From an uncultured Alistipes sp. (GTDB lineage: Bacteria > Bacteroidota > Bacteroidia > Bacteroidales > Rikenellaceae), in the NCBI GenBank assembly GCA_900550375.1, contig URRP01000017.1, positions 1 through 45,663 on the forward strand: a stretch of DNA of 45,663 bases, written 5' to 3'. Positions 32,628-41,205 of this stretch are shown piece after piece. The notes beneath the pieces are model-generated. The model searched no databases, was not told the DNA's origin, and was given only the letters and a program-made list of their open reading frames with translations. A program made the translations under genes and the position numbers. Each line of letters begins with the position of its first letter. The first letter of the stretch is position 1.

Positions 32628-33341
32628 TCATTCCGCACCGACGAACTCCGTCACGCAGCGGCGGTAGGCCGCCACGGGATCGGCCGCCGCCGTGATCGGT
32701 CGCCCCACGACGATGAAGTCGGAACCGATCTCGCGAGCACGGGCCGGCGTAGTGACACGCACCTGATCTCCTACGTCACCGTCGGCGAAACGCACGCCCG
32801 GCGTAACGGTCAGAAACTCGGCGCCGCACGCCTGCTTGACCATGCCGGCTTCGAGCGGCGAGCAGACCACGCCGTCCAGCCCCGCCTCGCGGGCATTGCG
32901 GGCATAGCGGACGATCACCTCGTCGATCGGCGCGTCGATGAGCAGCTCGCCGCGCATCCGCTCCTCACTCGTCGAGGTGAGCTGCGTGACGGCGATCAGC
33001 AGCGGCCGCGTGCCGTCGGGGCGCGTCAGCCCCTCAACGGCCGCACGCATCATATCGATCGTACCGGCCGCGTGGACGTTGCACATGTCCACGTCCAGAT
33101 GCGACAGCACGGCCATCGCCTTCTTGACGGTATTGGGAATATCGTGCAGCTTCAGGTCGAGGAAGATCCGGTGGCCGCGGCGCTTGATCTCGCGCACGAT
33201 CGACGGTCCCTCGGCGTAGTAAAGTTCCATACCGATCTTCAGAAACGGCTTGCGCCGCTCCTCCTTGAACTTGTCCAAAAATGCGAACGTCGCTTCGGCA
33301 CTGGCGAAATCGCACGCAATAATTACGTCGTGTTGTATCAT
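32628..33341 (-). CDS. pyrF: Orotidine 5'-phosphate decarboxylase
   Basis: 237 aa from MIQHDVIIACDF; final step to UMP. The catalytic signature is FLDLKLHDIPNTV (Asp-Lys-Asp array, about residues 59-70), with N-terminal ACDFAS, FLKIGMELYYAEG, TPGVRF and C-terminal FIVVGRPITAAADP phosphate loop. The upstream open frame (to 33455) is not protein-like. A 260-nt spacer separates it from pyrD. The glutaredoxin gene follows 54 nt later. Confidence 0.97.
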   Translation of the reverse strand: MIQHDVIIACDFASAEATFAFLDKFKEERRKPFLKIGMELYYAEGPSIVREIKRRGHRIFLDLKLHDIPNTVKKAMAVLSHLDVDMCNVHAAGTIDMMRAAVEGLTRPDGTRPLLIAVTQLTSTSEERMRGELLIDAPIDEVIVRYARNAREAGLDGVVCSPLEAGMVKQACGAEFLTVTPGVRFADGDVGDQVRVTTPARAREIGSDFIVVGRPITAAADPVAAYRRCVTEFVGAE

Positions 33342-33601
33342 GTTCTTTAATTGTTTCAGGTTCTCGTTCCTTGTCGATACGCTCCCGCCCGTCTGAGCGA
33401 CAGCGACGCAACCGTATTTAAAATCCCTCCAAACCGCACGGAGTCGTATACCCATTGCGCGCTCCCTCGTTCAAGCGTTAGACGGCTCCCGCTGCGCTTA
33501 GCCGCTGCGCGGACTGCGACATTCCTCCCCTCTGTCCCCTCCCTTTGACAAAGGAAGGGGCTTTTTTCCGCGGACCCGAGGCATGGCGTAAATCGAACGT
33601 C
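33342..33601. other. pyrD-pyrF spacer with a CCCCTTCC...GGAGGGG hairpin
   Basis: 260 nt without a supported gene. CCCCTCCC (33536-33543) and GGAAGGGG (33553-33560) pair imperfectly around TTTGACAAA, with TTTTTT following on the plus strand. Its minus-strand reading around TCAAAGG resembles short intergenic repeats common in Bacteroidetes genomes; this is recalled, not searched. No clean promoter was seen, so pyrF is probably transcribed from pyrC. Confidence 0.5.
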
Positions 33602-34531
33602 CTATTTTACACAGCCGACGATGTCGGCGAGCCGTTCGATGCCCAGTCGCTCCATTTCGACGGGCAGCGCCTCGATGATCTCCTTGCAAATATAGGGATT
33701 TTTCAGATTCGCAGCACCCACTTCGACCGCCGTCGCGCCGGCCATCATCATTTCGATGACGTCGCGCGCCGACGACACGCCGCCGCAGCCGATCACCGGA
33801 ATCCTACATGCCTGCGCCACCTGATAGACCATGCGCAGCGCCACGGGGAAGACCGCATCGCCCGAAAATCCGCCCATCACGTTGGCGATCACCGGCTTGC
33901 GGCGCTGCACGTCGATACGCATGCCGAGCATCGTATTGATCAGACATACGCCGTCGGCACCCGCCTCCTCGCAGGCGCGAGCGATCGCCACGATGTCGGT
34001 CACGTTGGGCGAGAGTTTGATATAGACCGGCTTGGTCGTCACGGCCTTCACGGCGCGCGTCACCTCGGCGGCGCATTCGGGCGACGTGCCGAACGACATG
34101 CCGCCGTGCCGCACGTTGGGGCACGAGACATTGACCTCGATCAGCCCGATGCCCTCCTCACGGTCGATGCGCTCGCAGCAGTAGGCGTACTCCTCGATCG
34201 AGAAGCCCGAGATATTGGCGATGACCGGCTTGTGGAAGAACGTCCGCAAGCGGGGCAGCTCCTCGGCGATCACGGCGTCGATGCCCGGATTCTGCAACCC
34301 CACGGCGTTGATCATCCCCGCCGTGCACTCGGCGATACGGGGCGTCGGATTGCCGAAGCGCGCGTCGCGCGTCGTCCCCTTGAACGAGAAGGTGCCCAGT
34401 ATGTTGATGTCGTAGAAATCGCGGAATTCGTTGCCGAACCCGAACGTACCGCTGGCGGGAATGACCGGATTGTCCAGCCGCCAGCCGCTCAGCACGACCG
34501 ACAGGTCGCGCGCAATCGTATTCGTTACCAT
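33602..34531 (-). CDS. pyrD: Dihydroorotate dehydrogenase B, catalytic subunit
   Basis: 309 aa from MVTNTIARDLSVVLSG; the upstream frame overlaps pyrK and is not used. Oxidises dihydroorotate to orotate with FMN. It is a class 1B enzyme: the active-site base is Cys in IEVNVSCPNVRHGG (about residue 134), with NPVIPASGTFGFG, NAVGLQNPG, YIKLSPNVTD and GCGGVSSARDVIEMMMAGA. It works as a heterotetramer with PyrK, whose gene overlaps it by 7 nt; this overlap supports stoichiometric production. Confidence 0.97.
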   Translation of the reverse strand: MVTNTIARDLSVVLSGWRLDNPVIPASGTFGFGNEFRDFYDINILGTFSFKGTTRDARFGNPTPRIAECTAGMINAVGLQNPGIDAVIAEELPRLRTFFHKPVIANISGFSIEEYAYCCERIDREEGIGLIEVNVSCPNVRHGGMSFGTSPECAAEVTRAVKAVTTKPVYIKLSPNVTDIVAIARACEEAGADGVCLINTMLGMRIDVQRRKPVIANVMGGFSGDAVFPVALRMVYQVAQACRIPVIGCGGVSSARDVIEMMMAGATAVEVGAANLKNPYICKEIIEALPVEMERLGIERLADIVGCVK

Positions 34532-35265
34532 ATCACCTCCTCCTTCGTCAATACCGGTCCCTCCTTGCAGATGCGTTTGTTGCCGTACTTGGTTTTGCAG
34601 CTGCATCCCATGCAGGCGCCGAAACCGCATCCCATGCGCTCCTCGAAGCTCAGCTGGCCGCTGCACACCGTGGCGTCGCTCAGCGCACGCAGCATCGCGA
34701 GCGGGCCGCAAGCGTAGAAATAGTCGTACACCACGCCGCTCTCGCGGATCGCATCGGTCACGAAGCCCCGCACGCCCTCCGACCCGTCGGCCGTCGCCAC
34801 CACGACGCGGCAGCCGAGCTGCGCGAACGCGTCGCGGTAAAAGACCTCCGATGCGGTGTTGAACCCCAGCACGACAGTCACCTCGCGGCCGTCGGCCAGC
34901 AACTGTTTGGCCAGATTGTAGAGCGGCGGAACGCCCACGCCGCCGCCCACGAGCAGCTCGCGGCGGCTGCCCTTGGCGCTATCGAAGCCGTTGCCCAGCC
35001 CCGTCAGCAGGTCGAGCCGCGCACCGGGCTGCAGGGCGGCCATCCGCCGCGTTCCCTCACCCACAACTTTGTAGATGAGCGTGAGCGTACGTTCGTCCCA
35101 GTCGCAGACCGAGATCGGACGGCGCAGGTACAATCCGTCAAGTTCGATGTTGACGAACTGCCCGGGCGCCGTGATCCACTGCGTGTCGCCTTCGAGCGTC
35201 ATCCGCCACACGGCGGGCGTCAGCCGCTCGTTGGAGCGAAGCGTATAGATTGCTTTCTTGTACAT
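34525..35265 (-). CDS. pyrK: Dihydroorotate dehydrogenase B, electron-transfer subunit
   Basis: 246 aa from MYKKAIYTLRSNERL. It passes electrons from PyrD to NAD+ through FAD and a [2Fe-2S] cluster. It shows the FAD-binding LRRPISVCD, the NAD-site VGGGVGVPPLYNLA, and a C-terminal cysteine cluster in MGCGFGACMGCSCK plus RICKEGP. The ferredoxin-reductase-like layout and length match the family. It follows carB after 135 nt and overlaps pyrD. Confidence 0.96.
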   Translation of the reverse strand: MYKKAIYTLRSNERLTPAVWRMTLEGDTQWITAPGQFVNIELDGLYLRRPISVCDWDERTLTLIYKVVGEGTRRMAALQPGARLDLLTGLGNGFDSAKGSRRELLVGGGVGVPPLYNLAKQLLADGREVTVVLGFNTASEVFYRDAFAQLGCRVVVATADGSEGVRGFVTDAIRESGVVYDYFYACGPLAMLRALSDATVCSGQLSFEERMGCGFGACMGCSCKTKYGNKRICKEGPVLTKEEVIW

Positions 35266-35400
35266 AACTCTATTCCTGAATTTTGATTTCAGGCAGGCAG
35301 ATGCGGTGCATCGTGCGGCTGAACCGGACGGGGCATACTGAACGCATGTCCCGTTCGGAGCAGACAAGGGATGTGCCGCAGGTGCCGCATGAAATCGAAA

Positions 35401-38400
35401 TTACTTCGCGTCGATCGTCGAAACGGAGAGCGTGATCTCTTCGAGCACGTCCAGCAGCACCTTCACCGTCTCGAGCGAGGTGAAGAGCGTCACGTTGTTT
35501 TCGACCGCCGTGCGGCGAATCTCGTAACCGTCGAGACGCGTGTTGTGCTGATCCAGATCGATCGTATTGATGATGTAGCTCACATGACCCTGACGCAGCG
35601 ACTCGATGATCTCGTTGCTGCCCTCGCACAACTTGCGGCGCAGACGCGTACGCAGGCCGTGCTTGCGCAAGAAATCGGCCGTGCCGGAGGTCGCCTCGAT
35701 GTTGAAGCCGAGGTTGTAGAAGCGGCGTGCCAGCGGCAGCACCTCCTCCTTGTCCTTGTCGGCGATCGTGAGCAGCACCGTGCCGTAGTTGGCCACCTTC
35801 ATACCCGAGGCCTGCAACGCTTTGTAGAGCGCGCGGGTAAGTTTGTCATCATAACCGATCGCCTCGCCCGTCGACTTCATCTCCGGCGAGAGGTAGGACT
35901 CCACGCCGCGGATCTTCGAGAAGGAGAAGGCCGGCGCCTTGACGAACCAGCGCTGTTTCTCATGGCCGTAGACCTCGGTGATACCCTGCTCGCGCAGGCT
36001 GTGGCCCAAAATCACCTGCGTGGCGATGTCGGCCATCTGCACGCCCGTGGCCTTCGAGAGGAAGGGCACCGTGCGCGACGAACGGGGATTGACCTCGATG
36101 ACGTAGACCTCGTCGTTGCCGTCGCAGATGAACTGGATGTTGTAGAGACCCACGATGCCGATTTCGAGACCCAGTTTGACCGTGTAGTCGATGATCTTCT
36201 CCTTGACCTTGGGCGAAACGCTGAAAGTCGGATAGACGCTGATCGAGTCGCCCGAGTGGATACCCGTCCGCTCGACATGCTCCATAATGCCCGGAATGAA
36301 GACGTCGCGCCCGTCGCAGATGGCATCGACCTCCAGCTCCTTACCCATGATGTACTTGTCGACCAGCACGGGCGAGTCGTCGTTGACCTCGACGGCCGTC
36401 TGGAGGTAGTGGCGCAGCGCCTCCTCGTTCGAGACGATCTGCATGGCACGGCCGCCCAGCACGTAGCTCGGCCGTACCAGCACCGGATAGCCGATGTGCG
36501 TGGCGGCCGCCACGCCCTCGGCGATGTTCGTTACCGCCTCGGCCTGCGGCTGGGGGATACCCAGCTGCTCCATGATCTTCTCGAAGCAGCCGCGGTCCTC
36601 GGCATTGCGGATCGCCTGCACGTCGGTGCCGATGATCGGCACGCCCAGCCGCGCCAGCGGTTCGGCCAGATTGATAGCCGTCTGACCGCCCAGCGAGACG
36701 ACGATGCTCTTGGGCTTTTCGAGGTGGATGACGTTCATCACATCCTCGACCGTGAGCGGCTCGAAATAGAGTTTGTCGCTGCACGTGTAGTCCGTCGAAA
36801 CGGTCTCGGGATTGTTGTTGATGATGATGGCCTCGTAGCCCGCCTTGCGGATCGACCAGATGGCGTGCACGGTCGAGTAGTCGAACTCCACGCCCTGACC
36901 GATACGGATCGGGCCGGAGCCGAGCACGATGATCTTCTCGCGGTCGCTCACCACCGACTCGTTCTCCTGCTCGTAAGTCGAGTAGAAGTAAGGTACGTAG
37001 GAGGAGAACTCCGAAGCGCAGGTGTCGATCATCTTGTAGACGGGGAAAATCCCCCACTTTTCACGCAGACGGTACATTTCATGCTCCGTCGCACCCCACA
37101 GCTTTCCGATGTACTTGTCACCGAAGCCCATGCGCTTGGCTTCGCGCAGCGTCTCCTCGTCGAAGGGGTGCTCCGCCACCGTGCGCTCCATCTCGACGAT
37201 GTTCTTGAACTTCTCCAAGAAGAACATATCGATCTTGGTGTTGTTGTAGATCAGCGCCAAATCCACGCCGCAGCGGATCAGCTGGGCGATGGCATAAAGC
37301 CGGTCGTCGGTTCCCTCCTTAATGTAGTCCATCACTTCGTCGTTCGACATGCCGTCGAACTTCTTGTGATAGATATGGCAGACGCCCGTTTCGAGCGAAC
37401 GCACCGCCTTGAGCAGGCTCTCTTCCATCGTGCGGCCCACCGACATCACCTCGCCCGTCGCCTTCATCTGCGTCCCGAGCTTGTTCGAAGCGTCGGAGAA
37501 TTTGTCGAAGGGGAAACGGGCCACCTTGGTGACCACATAGTCGAGCGCAGGCTCGAACGACGCAGGGGTATTGGCCATCTGGATTTCGTCGAGGGTCAGC
37601 CCCACGGCCACCTTGGCCGTGACGCGGGCGATCGGATAACCGCTCGCCTTCGAAGCCAGCGCCGACGAACGCGACACGCGGGGATTGACCTCGATCAGAT
37701 AGTATTTGAACGACAGAGGATCAAGCGCGAACTGCACGTTGCAGCCGCCTTCGATCTTCAGCGCACGGATGATTTTGAGGGCGCTGTCGCGCAGCATCTG
37801 GAACTCGCGGTTGGTGAGCGTCTGGCAGGGAGCCACCACGATCGAGTCGCCCGTATGGATGCCCACCGGATCGATGTTCTCCATGCAGCAGATCGAGATG
37901 GCCGTATCGTTGGCGTCGCGCATCACCTCGTACTCGATCTCCTTATACCCTTTGATGCTCTTTTCGACGAGCACCTGATGCACCGGCGAAAGAATCAGGG
38001 CATTGCGCATCAACTCCTCCAGCTCCTCGCGGTCGTCGGCGAAACCGCCGCCCGTGCCGCCCAGCGTGAAGGCCGGACGCAGCACCACCGGATAGCCGAT
38101 CTCCTCGGCGGCGGCGATACCCTCCTCCATATTATTTGCAATATGCGACGGCAGCACCGGTTCGCCCAGCCGCTCGCACAGCTCCTTGAACAGTTCGCGA
38201 TCCTCGGCCTGCTCGATGCTCTCGAACGAGGTACCCAGAATCTCGACCTGACACTCCTGCAACACGCCCTTCTTGGCCAGCTGCACCGCCAGATTCAGAC
38301 CCGTCTGCCCGCCCAGCCCCGGCACAATGGCGTCGGGACGCTCGTAGCGGATGATCTTGGCCACGTATTCCAGCGTCAGCGGCTCCATATAGACCTTGTC

Positions 38401-38583
38401 GGCGATGTGCGTATCGGTCATGATGGTCGCGGGATTGGAGTTCGCCAGAATCACCTCGTACCCCTCTTCCTTCAGCGCGAGGCAGGCCTGCGTACCCGCA
38501 TAGTCGAACTCGGCGGCCTGACCGATCACGATCGGACCCGAGCCGATCACCATTACTTTCTTGATATCCGTTCTCTTAGGCAT
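35401..38583 (-). CDS. carB: Carbamoyl-phosphate synthase large subunit
   Basis: 1060 aa. Makes carbamoyl phosphate from bicarbonate, ammonia and two ATP. Two duplicated ATP-grasp halves are evident: GSGPIVIGQAAEFDYAGTQ and RPAFTLGGTGGG (about 170) in the first, GSGPIRIGQGVEFDY and RPSYVLGGRAM (about 702) in the second. The C-terminal MGS-like allosteric domain holds NIEATSGTADFLRKHG and YIINTIDLDQ. It overlaps carA by 8 nt, consistent with a 1:1 complex. Being in the pyr operon, it may chiefly serve pyrimidines, though arginine needs the same product. Confidence 0.98.
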   Translation of the reverse strand: MPKRTDIKKVMVIGSGPIVIGQAAEFDYAGTQACLALKEEGYEVILANSNPATIMTDTHIADKVYMEPLTLEYVAKIIRYERPDAIVPGLGGQTGLNLAVQLAKKGVLQECQVEILGTSFESIEQAEDRELFKELCERLGEPVLPSHIANNMEEGIAAAEEIGYPVVLRPAFTLGGTGGGFADDREELEELMRNALILSPVHQVLVEKSIKGYKEIEYEVMRDANDTAISICCMENIDPVGIHTGDSIVVAPCQTLTNREFQMLRDSALKIIRALKIEGGCNVQFALDPLSFKYYLIEVNPRVSRSSALASKASGYPIARVTAKVAVGLTLDEIQMANTPASFEPALDYVVTKVARFPFDKFSDASNKLGTQMKATGEVMSVGRTMEESLLKAVRSLETGVCHIYHKKFDGMSNDEVMDYIKEGTDDRLYAIAQLIRCGVDLALIYNNTKIDMFFLEKFKNIVEMERTVAEHPFDEETLREAKRMGFGDKYIGKLWGATEHEMYRLREKWGIFPVYKMIDTCASEFSSYVPYFYSTYEQENESVVSDREKIIVLGSGPIRIGQGVEFDYSTVHAIWSIRKAGYEAIIINNNPETVSTDYTCSDKLYFEPLTVEDVMNVIHLEKPKSIVVSLGGQTAINLAEPLARLGVPIIGTDVQAIRNAEDRGCFEKIMEQLGIPQPQAEAVTNIAEGVAAATHIGYPVLVRPSYVLGGRAMQIVSNEEALRHYLQTAVEVNDDSPVLVDKYIMGKELEVDAICDGRDVFIPGIMEHVERTGIHSGDSISVYPTFSVSPKVKEKIIDYTVKLGLEIGIVGLYNIQFICDGNDEVYVIEVNPRSSRTVPFLSKATGVQMADIATQVILGHSLREQGITEVYGHEKQRWFVKAPAFSFSKIRGVESYLSPEMKSTGEAIGYDDKLTRALYKALQASGMKVANYGTVLLTIADKDKEEVLPLARRFYNLGFNIEATSGTADFLRKHGLRTRLRRKLCEGSNEIIESLRQGHVSYIINTIDLDQHNTRLDGYEIRRTAVENNVTLFTSLETVKVLLDVLEEITLSVSTIDAK

Positions 38584-39667
38584 TTTTCCAATCCTCCATC
38601 ATTTTAGTGAACTTATCGAACAAATAGGCGCTGTCCTGCGGCCCCGAAGCGCTTTCGGGATGGTACTGCATCGAGAAGACTCCGTCCTTGTAGCAGGCGA
38701 CGCCTTCGGCCGTACCGTCGAGCAAATTGACGTGCGTAAGCTCCAGTCCCGTGCCTTCGAGCGACGCGACGTCCACCGCGAAACTGTGGTTCTGGCTCGT
38801 AATTTCGATCTTGCCCGTCGAGAGATTCTTCACCGGATGGTTCGCGCCGCGATGTCCGAACTTCATCTTGAAGGTCTTGGCACCATAGGCCAGCGAAATG
38901 AGCTGGTGTCCCATACAGATGCCGAAGATCGGCAGCCGGCCGCGCAACTGACGCACCAGCTCGATCACTCCCTGCACGTCGTTGGGATCGCCGGGACCGT
39001 TCGAAAGGACGATGCCGTCGGGACGGAACGCGAGAATCTGCTCCGCCGTGACGTCGCAGGGTACAACCGTCACGTTGCAGCCTACACGATTCAGCAGACG
39101 GATGATGTTGTACTTGATACCGCAGTCGATCGCCACCACGTCGTACTTGTGGTTGGGCACGCGCGACATCCAGCGTTTCTTGCAGCTCACACGAGAGACC
39201 ATGTCGTGCGGCCACGGCGTGGCGGCCATGCGCGCCAGCGCCTCCTCACGGGGTGTTTCCACCGAAGTAATCATCACCCGCTGGCTGCCCTCGTTGCGGA
39301 TGATGCGCGTCAGCATACGCGTATCGACCCCCTCGATGCCGGGAATCGCGTGCTCCTCGAACACCTCGCTGAGCGTCTTCGTGTAGCGGAAATTCGAGGG
39401 CGAATCGTTGTATTCGCGTACGATCATACCGCCGATAGTCGGGTTCTTCGTTTCGTAGTCTTCGTCGGTCATACCGTAGTTGCCGATCAGCGGATAGGTC
39501 ATCACGACCATCTGGGCGGTGTACGACGGATCGGACATGATCTCCTGATAACCGACCATCGAGGTGTTGAAAACGATCTCGCAGATCGCCTCCTTGTCCG
39601 CCCCGAAGCCGTACCCATAGAATTCCTGCCCGTTCTCCAGAACGATTTTCTTCGTGTAAGGTTTCAT
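38576..39667 (-). CDS. carA: Carbamoyl-phosphate synthase small (glutaminase) subunit
   Basis: 363 aa from ATG 39667 (a TTG two codons upstream is less likely). Releases ammonia from glutamine for CarB. The N-terminal domain has GQEFYGYGFG, FNTSMVGYQEIMSDPSY and PLIGNYG; the class I GATase domain has LSNGPGDP, GICMGHQLIS (nucleophile Cys, about residue 251) and QYHPESASGP (His-Glu, about 335). It follows pyrC after 15 nt and overlaps carB. Confidence 0.97.
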   Translation of the reverse strand: MKPYTKKIVLENGQEFYGYGFGADKEAICEIVFNTSMVGYQEIMSDPSYTAQMVVMTYPLIGNYGMTDEDYETKNPTIGGMIVREYNDSPSNFRYTKTLSEVFEEHAIPGIEGVDTRMLTRIIRNEGSQRVMITSVETPREEALARMAATPWPHDMVSRVSCKKRWMSRVPNHKYDVVAIDCGIKYNIIRLLNRVGCNVTVVPCDVTAEQILAFRPDGIVLSNGPGDPNDVQGVIELVRQLRGRLPIFGICMGHQLISLAYGAKTFKMKFGHRGANHPVKNLSTGKIEITSQNHSFAVDVASLEGTGLELTHVNLLDGTAEGVACYKDGVFSMQYHPESASGPQDSAYLFDKFTKMMEDWKNA

Positions 39668-39682
39668 ATTCAATTTATTGTG

Positions 39683-40963
39683 TTATCTTTTCAAACTCTC
39701 GTTACGATACGCTTCGCGGCCCCCGACCAGCGTCAGCGCCACCTCGCCCCGCACCGCCATTTCGGCGAAGGGAGTACTGCGCCCCATCGACAGGAAGCGG
39801 TCGGGATCGACCGTCGACGACCGCTCGGTGTCGACGACCGTCAGATCGGCCGGCTCGCCCGCAGCAATCACACCGCCTCCCAGCGAGAAGATGCGGCGCG
39901 GCGCGATCGCCATCGCCTCCACCAGCCGTTCGAACGAAATGACGCCCCGCTTCACCAGTGCGGTGTTCAGCACCGCAAAGGCGCACTCCAGTCCCACGAC
40001 ACCCATCGCACTGCCGGCCAGCCCGCGCGACTTCTCGGCGGCGGTATGGGGCGCATGGTCGGTAGCGATCACCTCGATCGTTCCATCCTGCAAACCGGCC
40101 ACGAGCGCCTCGCGGTCGGCACGGCTGCGCAGCGGTGGATTCATCTTGAAACGCCCCTCCTCCTGCATATCTTCGTCGCACAGCACCAGATAGTGCGGCG
40201 CCGTCTCGCAGCTTACGCTGAGTCCGGCCGCTTTGGCACGGCGCACCAGTTCGACGCTCTCCTTCGTGGAGACGTGGCAGACATGGTACCGGCACCCCGT
40301 CTCGGCCGCAAGGCGGATATCGCGTTCGACCTGCCGCCATTCGCTCTCGGACGAGATGCCCCGATGACCGTGCGCGCGGCAGTAGTCGCCGTCGTGGATA
40401 TATCCTCCGTTCAGCAGGGCGTCGACCTCGCAGTGTGCGACCACGGGACGTCCCGTACGTGCCACACGGCGCATCGCTTCGCGCATAAGCGCCTCCTCCT
40501 GCACGCCGCGTCCGTCGTCCGAGAACCCGACGACGTCGGATGCCAGCGCCTCGAAGTCGACCAATTCGCCGCGTCCCTTCTGCCCGCGGGTGATGCAGCC
40601 GTAAGGCAGCACCTTCACCACCGCGTCGCGGCGGATCGCCTCCAGTTCGACGGCCAGATGTTCCGGCGAATCGGGCGCAGGCGAGAGATTGGGCATCGGA
40701 CAGACGGTCGTATAACCGCCGTGAGCGGCCGCGCGCGTTCCCGAGGCAATGGTCTCCTTCGTCGTAAAGCCGGGCTCGCGCAGATGCACGTGGACATCGA
40801 CCAGCCCGGGCAGAATCTTCATCCCCCCGAGCGGCACGACCTCGCACCCTTCAACCGGCAAACCCAACCCTACAGCCGCGATCCGGTCACCGTCGACGAG
40901 TACGTCGGCCCGCACGAATCCTCCGTCATGCCACACTTCTGCTCCCTGCAACAATTTCCTCAT
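39683..40963 (-). CDS. pyrC: Dihydroorotase, first structural gene of the pyrimidine operon
   Basis: 426 aa, class I-type dihydroorotase (amidohydrolase). The metal site HxH is in DVHVHLREPG (56-65); further ligands are in VVAHCEVDALL, CHVSTKESVE and the catalytic IATDHAPHTAAEKS (about 300). PCLG-like GGMKILPGLVD precedes the metal site. The start MRKLLQGAEVW lies only 10 nt after the U-tract of an intrinsic terminator, so any transcript from the predicted upstream promoter must read through it. No internal promoter fits in that gap. Confidence 0.97.
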   Translation of the reverse strand: MRKLLQGAEVWHDGGFVRADVLVDGDRIAAVGLGLPVEGCEVVPLGGMKILPGLVDVHVHLREPGFTTKETIASGTRAAAHGGYTTVCPMPNLSPAPDSPEHLAVELEAIRRDAVVKVLPYGCITRGQKGRGELVDFEALASDVVGFSDDGRGVQEEALMREAMRRVARTGRPVVAHCEVDALLNGGYIHDGDYCRAHGHRGISSESEWRQVERDIRLAAETGCRYHVCHVSTKESVELVRRAKAAGLSVSCETAPHYLVLCDEDMQEEGRFKMNPPLRSRADREALVAGLQDGTIEVIATDHAPHTAAEKSRGLAGSAMGVVGLECAFAVLNTALVKRGVISFERLVEAMAIAPRRIFSLGGGVIAAGEPADLTVVDTERSSTVDPDRFLSMGRSTPFAEMAVRGEVALTLVGGREAYRNESLKR

Positions 40964-40973
40964 CTGAGCACAT

Positions 40974-41003
40974 AAAAAAAGAGTAACTGAAAAACAGTTA
41001 CCC
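40974..41003 (-). terminator. Intrinsic terminator immediately ahead of pyrC (candidate attenuator)
   Basis: On the minus strand GGGTAACTG (41003-40995) pairs with CAGTTACTC (40989-40981) around TTTTT, with 9 bp including one G-U, then TTTTTTT (40980-40974). The stop codon TAA of the 36-codon leader ORF lies within the 5' arm. The pyrC ATG is at 40963. Confidence 0.85.
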
Positions 41004-41108
41004 TTTATATTGGAAAATAAGAAGCCCGTAAGAGTCGTAATCCGACGGATTACCTTTCAGTCGCTGGAGCGCGAAAGAAGCGGATATGTTCGGATGGTCT
41101 TTATGCAT
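40998..41108 (-). CDS. Candidate 36-aa leader peptide of the pyrimidine operon
   Basis: ATG at 41108, about 12 nt after the predicted transcription start, 36 codons (MHKDHPNISASFALQRL ... GLLIFQYKG), stop TAA inside the terminator stem. The codons just before the stop are U-rich in RNA (CUUCUUAUUUUCC), the kind of sequence where polymerase pauses when UTP is low. The frame stays open to an upstream ATG at 41225, but that would begin before the promoter. As an alternative it could be an independent small protein, since the C-terminal half looks protein-like. Confidence 0.55.
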   Translation of the reverse strand: MHKDHPNISASFALQRLKGNPSDYDSYGLLIFQYKG

Positions 41109-41112
41109 GGCT

Positions 41113-41134
41113 TCCCGATGTCGGGACAAAGGTA
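41113..41134 (-). promoter_or_regulatory. Predicted pyr operon promoter with adjoining palindrome
   Basis: The minus strand reads TACCTTTG (41134-41127), matching the -7 consensus. It is directly followed by the 14-bp palindrome TCCCGACATCGGGA (41126-41113), which would overlap the transcription start and could be an operator. No good -33 box is seen, so promoter strength is uncertain. Confidence 0.5.
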
Positions 41135-41205
41135 GGAATTTTTTTTCGGAATCCGCGACCGGCCGGATTATTTTATTTCCATTTTTGTGAAATTTTTTAT
41201 CCGCC

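Noticed and set aside
35270..35400. Cysteine-rich translation (SCGTCGTS...C...C) in the carB-pyrK spacer resembling a zinc ribbon
   Set aside because: No in-frame start ahead of the first cysteines and only a short frame; probably chance. The spacer also has a weak hairpin (CCGAACGGG/CCCGTCCGG).
35371..38607. 1078-codon plus-strand ORF opposite carB
   Set aside because: Mirror frame of carB; long only because of GC-rich codon bias.
38561..40975. 804-codon plus-strand ORF opposite carA and pyrC
   Set aside because: Antisense shadow of two well-identified enzymes.
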